Assembly (NCBI RefSeq): GCF_000327385.1
Contig: NW_008708943.1
Span: 2,640,741 to 2,704,740 of the forward strand
Origin: Lottia gigantea
Taxonomy: Eukaryota > Mollusca > Gastropoda > Lottiidae
Length of the DNA: 64,000 nucleotides
Reading direction: 5' to 3'
The notes below the pieces were generated by a model. The model saw nothing but the letters and a program-made list of their open reading frames with translations. It was not told the origin of the DNA and made no database searches. Numbering within the stretch: position 1 is the stretch's first letter; each line of letters begins with the position of its first letter. This document shows, one piece after another, positions 47,312-58,770 of this stretch. The position numbers and the translations under genes are program-made.

Positions 47312-48363
47312 AAGCAATTTCAGACCAAATCAAATTATTTAATCCAAATTATATACAAAACAATCATTCAAGTAATTTGAAAAATTGAGAAGGAGATGTC
47401 AGGTTCAATTCTATCTTTCTTATCTTTTGATTCAGAAAAATGGCGAATAATCTTTAACAATAAAGAAAAAAAAGAACAGAATCAAGCTCGGCAACTCCTT
47501 TCAGTCAAAACGTTAATTTAATCATAACAAATGAAAAATGAAGCAAAAATCAAATAACATTGCAAAATGATATTGAAAAAAAAAAAACGTTCATCAAAAA
47601 CAACAAGCCACACCCCTAAATCCATCAATTACATCACATTAGTGAATCAACATTATTTATCAATTGAGATCATTGGAAAACTCTTTATTCCTTATAAGGA
47701 ATTGATTTCCTTATTTGGAAAACAGAAATATTAATGACACCTACTACACACACAAACTATAAATAACCTAATAAATAACCACTATAGTCTTGAACAATAA
47801 GACTTATCAAAAATGAAAAAAAAAAGTTCAAGACTTTTGTGACTAGATTTTGCTTTGATTACGCTTAAATCCGGGTCGTCATGACAAAACATAAAAAAGG
47901 GTGCAATAATTTTGACGTCATTAATATATGAACTGAATGGAAGCATGATATGCGGAAAATTTAAAAAAAAAATGTAGTCACGCAACCATACTGATTGACA
48001 GTGAGCAAACGACTATGTAAATACTGAGCAAAGCAGAAATATAGTGAACGTACTGAATCTTAAAACTTATATTTGGTTGAAGATTTGGCACTTGGTTATG
48101 AACAAGATAAATAAAGAAAACTGAATACTGTTGATATTAAACACAATTAATATAACAAAAATAATATAAAGCTTACAAATTAATATGTATGCATTTAAAC
48201 AATGCAACAAAGATATAAAAACAGAGACAGTTGCTTATAATTAATATTGAATAATGTATGACGTCATATATTTTGCCGATGAAAATTGAAACGTATTATG
48301 TTTATGTTATGTTCAAATTACTAATTCTAATACTACTGCCAAACCATCCTCCAATGCCTTGAA

Positions 48364-48466
48364 TGCAATAGCCACCTTTCTCGTATCATGGAAGTCTGCA
48401 ATGCAGCTATTTGATTGGATCTCTGCATTTACAAACTTCTGTGATACAAGAAACTTGGCTATTGCA
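48364..48466. repeat. Hairpin element related to 29594-29825
   Basis: Arm 1, TGCAATAGCCACCTTTCTCG onward (48364-48406), pairs with arm 2 (48423-48466), ending CTTGGCTATTGCA. The loop and arm pieces (GCAGCTATTTGATTGGAT, CTGCATTTACAAACTTC) match the element at 29.6 kb. Confidence 0.5.
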
Positions 48467-49535
48467 GTCAAGATATAAGACATAGTTCGTGATACCTTGT
48501 TAACATTCTGCCAAACATGTAAAAAGCGAAGCATTGTGTTGACACTTAACACAAAAAAAATGTATATACATTAGGAATGTATCTGATTGTCAAAAAATCA
48601 AACAATATAAGGAGAATAAAATAATATTGTGCCACCAAAAGGGTTAACACAACCGATATTAATCTGAGCATATTAACCCTTTAGCGTTCAGCTTGGGTGA
48701 GAAGGATGGGATGATATTACGGGGGATTGTGGGGAATTTTATAATGACTTGTGCAATATAAATATATTATGGGGAAATACTGTACAATTTGAAAACAAAA
48801 TGTTTTTGAAAAAATCAAAACAAATACAGTCAAGTTTTCGTGTCGGAAAAGAGTGTTTTAATTTATACATAGGTAACAAAATTCAGATGTCCTTTCAAGG
48901 ATGACTCTGATTTTAGTCCTAAACACGATAGCAATGCCAGAGTAAAAATTCCACATAAAGAGATCTATTTATAGCCGTAATATTTTAGGTGTCGTTCTGA
49001 CGTCAAATTGAGATCAGGAACAGCAAATTCAAAATGGCTGCCTTGAGATCAAATGAAATCTCTAGTTAATTGCATATTAGCATAACATTATATGTTAACA
49101 TTTGCAAATTTTTAAAAATAAATTATTCGATCTTACATAGTCTTCCATTGGCGCTTGAAACATGCCCTCTTCATCCAATAGTATTCGTTGTTATATAATT
49201 AGAGTCAGGTGACCCGGATGTAATGTCCTGACTTTGAGCACTAAGTTGATGTATTTTGTTCTCCAACTTGAGGTTAATTTTAAAAAAATAAGAAGTTTCT
49301 CTGTATATTCAAACTAAAAAGTGCAAATACTTTATGATCAACAGCCTCAAAAAATATCCTGGCGGCGAATCTTCAAAAACGTAAATTCATTAAAACCAAT
49401 TTTGAACAATTTGGCTCTTGATCAAAAATTAAATCTGAATTCAAACAATTAATCAAAATAATAATAATAATGTAATTATGAACAAATAATTGAAATGGAA
49501 TTTAACTACTGAAAACGAGAAACAAATATTCTTAT

Positions 49536-49541
49536 TTTATT
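49536..49541 (-). terminator. Possible poly(A) signal of the BH3-only gene
   Basis: AATAAA on the minus strand about 220 nt past the stop codon, the nearest clear hexamer that I see. The cleavage site is not determined. Confidence 0.35.
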
Positions 49542-49762
49542 CGTTTGCATAGTTTCCTCATGGGTCGACATTTAAAATGTCACAATTATAATATATAGAG
49601 TTCCCGACCAGCGAGGCCTGAATGTGTAATTCAGGAAAGACTTGGTATCGTGTCTCAATGGAATGAGAGTTGTCTGTTCCTGATGTTATGTGAGGTCATC
49701 TATGACGTAACATCACAGGTGGTAATTGGTAGAACAAGCCCCTTTGGGTCGGGTCATCACCT

Positions 49763-52700
49763 TCAACTGGGTTCAATGTCGTCTTCTCTTTCATCTAATG
49801 GACTGGGTGAACGAAGGAACATACTTCTGAATATGTCCATAAAACTGGAAACAGCATTTCTACGGGCACCGGGGAATGAATTGGAGGGTGCCATCTCAAA
49901 TGTGATGCTCTGAAATAAAACAAAAGTGTCATAAATTATCGCTGAAAGGGAAAGTTAAGACTTAAAAGTGAATTTCCATAGTAACTCAATCAGCTTCGTT
50001 GTAACCATGGTCAAAATGGATGTTATAGCAACAACAAAAACATGCCATGATTAAAATATTCCAAAAAGACTTTTGGCATTTCTTCACACACTTTTGGAAT
50101 AAATCACTATAATCCGAAAAGGTCACAAACTCAACATTATTGAAATTGTAGGTGTCATATTCGGCACGCGTCAGATGACATTCGCCCTTTATTCAATTAG
50201 ATTTTATTTTCTTCAAATGACGATCGAGATCTAAATAAACATTTTGTAAGACGTACAACTATTACCCGTGACCTTTGGGTCAAATCTAACGTTTTAAATA
50301 AACAATATTGATAAGAACCCGTGGCGACATCTGCAGTTGGGAAGTCATGTGATAGTCTTAATAATGGCGGCAAGAACTCGACCTAAACTAACCCGACACT
50401 GCCATTAATATATAATATAAAAGATAAGCGAGAAACTTAAAACTTTAAAGAGTTTATCTACGAGAAATCCTGTAATGGATATCGTCAGTTATTGTAGAAA
50501 AGTGGCTAATTTGATACAAACAATCTGCTACAAGATGCACTAGAGTTAAGGTGTGAGTGATCCATTGTCATAAAGTCGGTATCGTTGACAAATACTAATA
50601 GGTGTATATTAAGATGTATATCAAAAATTGTATCTTCTAGGATCATGTTTAACACGACATTCTATTGACTTTGGACACCTTTGTGGAAGTTTTGTTTTTC
50701 GATTCAAGATTAAGAAGTTTAAGCATGTTAATATGCATGATTAAAAGACCGCTTAGTTTAGCACTGAAAAAGCCCAGACGAATTAAATCAAATTGTAGCA
50801 AGTCAAGTGTAAACATCTCATTAACCCTAATGGACACTTTGCTTCATTTTTCTTTGAAATGAATAAAAATGCAGCAGATTGACTAAAAGATAAAAATCAC
50901 AAGTCACCACATTAAAAACTCATATTTATCCTTTTATTAGTGTCCATTTTATGTTTTTTAAATTGATAATCGATATCGTATTATCTCGCGAGATTTATTG
51001 AGATTTGACATGTCGTTGTTTTCCCGCCAAGCTGTTAATTGTTCAAAGGAAGGTAAAAGATAATAAAAAGAACAGCGCGTGTCATTTATGTGCATGTTTG
51101 CACTTGTCAATTTTATGATAAAGAAACATTTGTAAACCTGGCATTGTATTATTTGATACATTTTGTATAAATGTCGTGAATTAGGTTTAGTAACGTGAAA
51201 CCATTCTTTTCTTCACGTGTTCTCGTACTCTCCTTACACGTGTGATATAATTGAGAGGGAATATAACGAAGCTATTATACTAACATCGCTTTGATTGGCA
51301 GTATGCTCTACACGTGTTATAAGAAAACCCCACATTTTATATGTTCACATGCAATTAGAAGAGTCAGTCGTGGGTTTCTTAGGGAGGTTTTTAGATTTCA
51401 ATATGTCTGAACCGTTATAGCAGAATTTTATGACAATCAACAGAATTGCTTGATGAATCATGGTCGTAATAAAGCAAATCCTCTTTAGGATTTCTTTGAG
51501 ATTTTTTGTGCATTATTTAAATATTTATTAGCATTCAAAGGTTCTTATGTCGAAAACCACAAATCATTTCTGGTGCCCAGAAAATTAGTCTGAAGATCCC
51601 TTTTTAAAATTTTATAACATCAAATTTTAACTTTCATTCAAATAAACAAATTTTTTGGCTGCGGACTTTGATATCCATTTTACAAACAAAACATCGTCGG
51701 ATAAAATAAAGTTTTTCAATATATTCTCTTTGATCAGGGGGTTAAACAATAATATGCCTTAGGGATTGTAAACTTTTGAAGTTCGCAGTTCATATAAATT
51801 TTATTAAAACAAGGAGACATGTATTTGAATATTGATGTAATTAATTAGTACTTTTTCAAAATAGGTTTTTAAAAAAGGGAATTGGACTTAAATATAAAAA
51901 TTACCTTCTAAAACTGAATTGTTTACAAGTTTGACACCATAATGACTAAATAGTATAATTAGAGGAATTCTCTGATGCTGATTATGATGCTCTTCTTAAA
52001 TTGGACAAATTCACTTTTGAGGACTTGTCCATATACTAAAAGTCAGTGATGGAAAAGAAAGACACCGACATGAAATGGTCTACGTGGAAAGATACAAGAG
52101 GTTATTGCTCTCTTCATAGTTGAAATTGTAAATAGAATATCGAGCAACAGCTGAATAGCATAATTCTATTAAATCCAATACAGTACAAACAGGTAGAGCA
52201 TAAAATTCAATGTCATCGCTTAAATAGTTATCATTCCACAGATTCCAACATTATGACATCGATATGTTACTCATTGTCAGAAACAAAAAAATTTACAATA
52301 ATGAAAATAACTGATAAGATTAATTAATATGGGTAATTGAAAAAAAAAGCTTGTCAAAACACATCTGCTACAACAAACCGAAATATTTGATCTAGATGGC
52401 ATCAAAGTACATAAGTACTAGAACTATAAATATGTGATGGCTTCGCCTAAAAGCAGACGATTGCAAATTGTTATGGATCTTCATAGATTGAACAAATTAT
52501 CTATTAACCAAAACCACAAGAAGGGCTGCAAACGGGATGACCATTCAGTCCGTAAAAACTACAGTTGCTACTAGGTCAAGTTAAAATGTTTACAGTTACT
52601 ACTATCTCAAGCCAGTTTACAGGTACAGTGAAAACCTCTCAAAACCACAGCCTCTGTAAACGGACACCCTCTCTAAATCGACAATTATAGTTCAGACCGA

Positions 52701-55700
52701 ATCACTATATATAATCTATAGAAGGGAACCTCAACAAACCGACACCCCCTCTAAACTATCTCAAGTTATGGTGTTTACTGCTATCTCAAGTTATGGTGTT
52801 TACTACTATCTCAAGTTATGGTGTTTACTGCTATCTCAAGTTATGGTGTTTACTACTATCTCAAGTTATGGTGTTTACTACTATCTCATGTTATGGTGTT
52901 TACTACTATCTCAAGTTATGGTGTTTACTACTATCTCAACGATCTCAAGTTATGGTGTTTACTACTATCTCAAGTTATGGTGTTTACTACTATCTCAAGT
53001 TATGGTGTTTACTACTATCTCAAGTTATGGTGTTTACTGCTATCTCAAGTTATGGTGTTTACTGCTATCTCTAGTTATGGTGTTTACTGCTATCTCTAGT
53101 TATGGTGTTTACTACTATCTCAAGTTATGGTGTTTACTACTATCTCAAGTTATGGTGTTTACTGCTATCTCAAGTTATGGTGTTTACTACTATCTCAAGT
53201 TATGGTGTTTACTGCTATCTCAAGTTATGGTGTTTACTACTATCTCAAGTTATGGTGTTTACTACTATCTCAAGTTATGGTGTTTACTACGATCTCAAGT
53301 TATGGTGTTTACTACTATCTCAAGTTATGGTGTTTACGGTCACTACTATTCTGTAGTTAAAAGATTATCAGCAATAGTATGGGTTAGTTACTACTAATTA
53401 CAACTACTATTATTTTTAATAGGACATAAACCAAAAGCACTGTACTATAGTACTAGACAGGTCCTAACTGTTTCCAATTTAATTAACCCAGCTGGTATGC
53501 AACGATGCCTAGTCAACGATAGACAACATCTGTTGGAGAAATTCCTATCGACACAAAAATTTTCTGTACGTTCATTGAAATTTTCCGAACTAAAATATGC
53601 ATGCATGATGTGTTTCTGGTAAAGCTCATTTCATTGTCATTTATATTGCATAATGTGTGACATAAACCTTATATACTAACATAGCAATAACGAGATTCAA
53701 AGAGGTCTTCTAGTCACAATTGGGGTCAACTACAGAACTACTACTTTATCAGAATACCATCGTCAAAGACGTTTCTACTTTCAAATTTTAAATAACTATC
53801 TGCATAGCACCATTGTTTTATCTCCTAAACTGTACAGTGCAGCCCAACTATCTGCAATAGCACCATTGTTTTATCTTTTTAACTGTACAGTGCAGCCCAA
53901 CTATCTGCAATAGCACCATTGTTTTATCTGTTTAACTGTACAGTGCAGCCCAACTATCTGCAATAGCACCATTGTTTTATCTGCTAAACTATACAATACA
54001 GCCCAACTATCTGCATAGCACCATTGTTTTATCTGTTTAACTGTACAGTGCAGCCCAACTATCTGCAATAGCACCATTGTTTTATCTGTTTAACTGTACA
54101 GTGCAGCCCAACTATCTGCATAGCACCACTGTTTTATCTCCTAAACTGTACAGTGCAGCCCAACTATCTGTAATAGCACCATTGTTTTATCTACTAAACT
54201 GTACAGTGCAGCCCAACTATCTGCAATAGCACCACTGTTTTATCTCCTAAACTGTACAGTGCAGTCCAACTATCTGCAATAGCACCATTGTTTTATCTCC
54301 TAAACTGTACAGTGCAGCCCAACTATCTGCAATAGCACCATTGTTTTATCTCCTAAACTGTACAGTGCAGCCCAACTATCTGCAATAGCACCATTGTTTT
54401 ATCTGTTTAACTGTACAGTGCAGCCCAACTATCTGCATAGCACCATTGTTTTATCTGTTTAACTGTACAGTGCAGCCCAACTATCTGCAATAGCACCATT
54501 GTTTTATCTGCATACAGTACAGTGCAGCCCAACTATCTGTAATAGCACCATTGTTTTATCTCCTAAACTGTACAGTACAGCCCAACTATCTGCATAGCAC
54601 CATTGTTTTATCTGTTTAACTGTACAGTGCAGCCCAACTATCTGCAATAGCACCATTGTTTTATCTGCTAAACTATACAGTACAGCCCAACTATCTGCAT
54701 AGCACCATTGTTTTATCTGCTAAACTATACAGTACAGCCCAACTATCTGCATAGCACCATTGTTTTATCTCTTTAACTGTACAATGCAGCCCAACTATCT
54801 GCAATAGCACCATTGTTTTATCTGCTAAACTATACATACAGTACAGTACAACTATCTGCATAGCACCATTGCTTTATCTGTTAAATTTAAACTGTACAGT
54901 GCAGTACGATAATCTGTATCACGCTATTGTACAGTGCAGTACAACTACATCAGTTTATTTGTTAACCGGTACAGCGCAGTACCACTATTAGAGTCCATTG
55001 TTGTAGAGTAGTTATACAGTAAACTAATCCTGAACACGATAATACTACTAATACTATAGTACTCGACTTCTCCAAATATATTTGCCTATTGTTGTTAAGA
55101 CTGACAAGTTCAGGATACACTTGTAATGTAAACCTCGCTTTAATACTCATAAACAATTTTGTTATGTAACAATTCTTTCCGGTTGTTTATTTACACATGT
55201 GGAGTGGACTTGGTATCACCTTTGTGATTAATTCAAAAATATTTATTATTCAAATTGAATACTAACGTCATGGACCTAACATAACCTGAATAATACCCAA
55301 ACCAACCTCTGACTAATTCAATAGTGTTTTATATTGTGTCATTGTTTGCCAATAAAAACTGCAATTTACTTATTTCACCTCAAAATTAATCATTCCGAAC
55401 TTATTTTGATAGGAGAAATTCACACGATCTATATTCGAATAACCAGTACGTTAGTTATATCAGTAATTAGATTTACGTCATGACAATCTAGACTTGTTTA
55501 CTGTTATAATTAAGAATCTTGCACCGAATAACCTCGACAAGTGGGATTTACTATGAACACGTGTAGTAATAATCAGGGCTCGTTTACACAAGCGAAAATG
55601 TTAGTAGTTGGAAATTGACAGAGAGTTTGAAGCATTAAGGAAAGACAACGTCAATGTCGGGCTAAAAAGTCATTAGACAACGTCCTTAAAATGATTATCT

Positions 55701-58477
55701 AAGAGGGAGATTTTTAACACGAAAATAGCTAGTTCCAGGAATAGAAGGCAGTTGTTAAGTAGTTTGGGTTGAGTACAAGTAATTGTGTGAAGTGCCCTTG
55801 AGTTTAGTGTACAACATGTAACGTACTAAGTGACCTGCAGTATTGATAAAATAATTGACTAGAATCTTCCTAACACATGGTGGTGAAATTTTATATGTCT
55901 AAAAAGTACATGTCATGATTTGGTCCAGTGCTTTTTAACCGCAAACTTAATTCTCTTTTTATGTAATGGAATTGCGTTTTACATACGTCACCTATTACTA
56001 ACAATAATTGGTTTGTAGAACCCTACAGCCCGGCCAAAATAGTATCTCATGCATATTTACTTTTCTTGTTATACTTATGACCTTGAACAAATGAAATTTC
56101 AACGTCATATGTGCTCATAAAAGTATGGCCTTCAAAAATTTCCAACTGTTTCACAATGCAAAAGATAAGAGGGACGCCGCTAAGCAGTTGAGACAGGCGT
56201 CGTTTATATTGAGAGATAGAGCCAATTTTGAATGTCTTTTATTAATCACATATTTATGATTTTACACAGAAAATCATTCGAAGAAAATTGATAACAGGGA
56301 AGCTGCTAGAGGGCAATCTTATTTTTACCGTTGTTCATAACATTTTTGACGGAATATTCCTCACGATTAATGAAGAAAGTACTATACAATAAAATGTATA
56401 AAATTTTTAATATTCAAAAGAACTTTTTTAACATGCCGCCTAATTATCTTCAGGTTTAATTGATATTCGACAATTTTTATTAATTTAGCTTTTATTATTA
56501 GCTTCTGGTGCGTAAGAATACTAATCTTATAAATAATTCAAACCGGAGTTCATTGAATTACTCTTATAGTTCCATTAATTTGCCGATAAAAATAATCTCC
56601 TTTTATGATAAAAAACAATCGCAGATAATACATATTGTATTCTTGAGATATAATCATGAAATATTGATAAAGATATATTTGTCCAGTACGATCTAAATTG
56701 AAAACGGTGCATACCAAATTACAGATTATATTAGCCAGCTTGTCAACATAGCATTACTGATTTATATATTCTATTATCTAGCTGAGTGGAGTGAAAACGG
56801 TGCATACCAAATTACTTGTAAGCATTATATTACTTGACTGCTTAAGATTATACATCTCAATAATGCAAACATAATCCATTAAAAACTTGTGATCAAAATG
56901 GAAGACGTTATTCAAGAATAATGGAGATCTTTTTCCAAAAAATATATAAATAATTATTGACAGTGTTGTCAGAAAACTACATCAAAGAAACGCCATCATA
57001 GTTTATTATTGTAATCTAGTATTGTTTAAAAATTAACAAGATTTTTATATTAAGTTTGCATCATTATTATCACATGAATAACAGTATAATTGTCCTCATT
57101 AGCTATTCATAATGAATAATGATAACAAATAACAGTATAATGACGAGTATAGTAGCGGAAATCAGTTGTACAGACGTGAGTAAGAATTATAAATATAGAA
57201 CCTACTCGCTTTACTAAATATAGACAAAGATATTTATTGATCTTATTCGACTCCTCCCTGTTTGTTTCCTGACAATCAATTACACATTTCTTCTTTACGA
57301 CAAAAATTTCTGACGTTTTGCTAATTGAGACTGAACGGATGGAGTGTGTCTGGTACGTCCCGGGAAAAAAGGAGGGGGAGGGACATGCCCAGTCGCTTAG
57401 TGTTAGCAAGTGTTCTGATGGTTTGGTAATGATATGAACCCAAAACATATCTTAAGATCTGCCTGTGATGATAATTCTACAAAACTTGCTGCTAAAGAAA
57501 CTAATACAGTACACAAGCATACTTACGCTTCTATTTCTTGAATGTATTAGTCCCAAATTGATTTTAAACAGGTCTATCCTTATAGTTTTGTCTATTGCAC
57601 AGGTTGCAGAATAGGCAATTGCTTTGTTTGCAACACGTTTTTTTTCTCCCTTTTTTTAAATGTATGAATGTACAACACTAATTAATGTATTTATCCCAAA
57701 TCGTTTTTGCAATTTGTTTTCTCGAAACAGCAATAGTAAATTGAGTTACTATGGTAATGTCACTTTTTGTTTGCAATTCAGGATAATTTTTAAAAAAAGT
57801 AATTTGTCAATATCCTTCAATGTCACTTATGCATGGATGCAATTGTCTTTAAAGTTGGTTCTAACACAGATCTGCAGACTGGAGCTGCAAACAGGCCTGA
57901 GCAGGATTCCAGCACAGCGAGAAACAAGAGTAGATAACTCACCGCTCGTCTTCGTTCACGACCTCGGCTATAACTTGTATTGAATTCATCACTCAATCTC
58001 CTTAATTCTCGCCCCACTTCCAATTCTCTCTGTACTCGTAATGCCTGCATGTCCGGAAGGGATACGGAACGATCACGTACATGTGGGATGATGTCCGGTA
58101 GAGGTCCATGAGCGTTCGAGGATTGTCCATTAACGAAGTCATCACTATCTGAACTGTGACGTAATCTACGTAATACTGTTCCTGAAATTGAAAAAAAATA
58201 ATCAAATTTAGAATGATATTACTTTTTTCTTTTAAATTTTTAGCCTTAGACGGTCAAGGGTCACGGGCTGTAACGATATGTTGTCTTTTATCAAAAATCA
58301 TACACCTAAGCTTATTTTGATTTTGATTTTTTTTTTTATCTAAAGTAATGTATTTGGGCGTATAACCGAATAACAGATAAACAGGCCTTGAAAATTTGAA
58401 GTTATTTGTAAAACACTTGTTGAAAATAGTATACCTATTTCTCTTAAAACAGTTGGTGTATTCGATTCATTATCCAT
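49763..58477 (-). CDS. BH3-only apoptosis regulator, BAD-like, three exons
   Basis: Predicted 142-residue protein joined from 58477-58435, 58181-57943 and 49909-49763. The introns are GT-AG with phases 1 and 0, and both junctions keep the frame. BH3-only proteins bind pro-survival BCL-2 proteins at mitochondria and so promote apoptosis. The BH3 helix (residues 70-85) reads VGRELRRLSDEFNTSY: hydrophobic V70, L74, L77 and F81, and the key Asp79. Vertebrate BAD, as I recall it, has YGRELRRMSDEF, with the same Ser before the Asp; BIM has AQELRRIGDEFN. Residues 52-57, RSVSLP, fit the mode-1 14-3-3 motif. R20-L-R-H-S-S25 resembles the RHSS site of BAD. RRLS78 and RRRAS95 are PKA-type sites. The C-terminal SSFMDIFRSMFLR recalls the BAD tail and is no clear membrane anchor. 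The start ATG has a good context (ACAATGG). BAD is my best call; a BIM/BMF relative is the alternative. Confidence 0.8.
52756..53338. repeat. 25-bp minisatellite, 23 units, each with a forkhead core
   Basis: Unit CTATCTCAAGTTATGGTGTT followed by TACTA or TACTG. The unit phase is 25 bp throughout except for one 34-bp unit at 52931. On the gene's own strand each unit reads GTAAACACCATAACTTGAGA, so every unit has the forkhead core GTAAACA. All three plus-strand frames are stop-free, which creates a spurious 209-codon open frame. Degenerate relatives precede it near 52560-52620. Confidence 0.95.
53794..54910. repeat. 53/54-bp minisatellite, 21 units
   Basis: Unit CAACTATCTGCAATAGCACC, then ATTGTTTTATCTGTTTAACT, then GTACAGTGCAGCCC. 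I count 21 CACCATTG/CACCACTG cores. Units differ by CATAG versus CAATAG (1 nt) and by CTCCTAAAC, CTGTTTAAC or CTGCTAAAC. Most carry the perfect palindrome ACTGTACAGT. Decayed remnants continue to about 54980. Confidence 0.95.
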
Positions 58478-58758
58478 TGTAATTTTATAAACTATTTCAT
58501 ATAACATAATATAAACAACTTTTTTTTTATCAGTTAACAAATTAATAAATAATAATCAACGATCCGATAAACAATTTGTTAATGAACAAAATAGCAAGTC
58601 AATATCATGTACACTTCACACGATAAAGATTAATAAGAAACTGTCAAGATGTAACACTGTAGTCTGTATTATAGCTTAAATGACATCACTTTTGCTGACA
58701 TCAGATACAGTGACAGACGTAATCTGATGTACAGGTGCCCGTTATGTCACTGGAGATT

Positions 58759-58770
58759 TTTGGCGGGAAA
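58759..58770. promoter_or_regulatory. E2F-type site upstream of the BH3-only gene
   Basis: TTTGGCGGGAAA fits the E2F consensus and lies about 280 bp upstream of the start codon. Similar matches occur elsewhere in the window (near 20353, 36764 and 51020), so its weight is limited. Confidence 0.3.

Larger units (their letters stand above)
49910..57942 (-). other. Intron 2 of the BH3-only gene (about 8.0 kb)
   Basis: Donor GCG|GTGAGTTATC at 57942 and acceptor TTTTATTTCAG ending at 49910. It holds two minisatellites (25-bp and 54-bp) and otherwise AT-rich sequence without genes that I can support on either strand. Intron 1 (58434-58182) is only 253 nt. Confidence 0.75.

Noticed and set aside
52768-53397. 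209-codon open frame with a 25-residue repeat
   Set aside because: It is the 25-bp minisatellite read through. All three frames are open because the unit has no stops, and no signal or splice context supports a protein.
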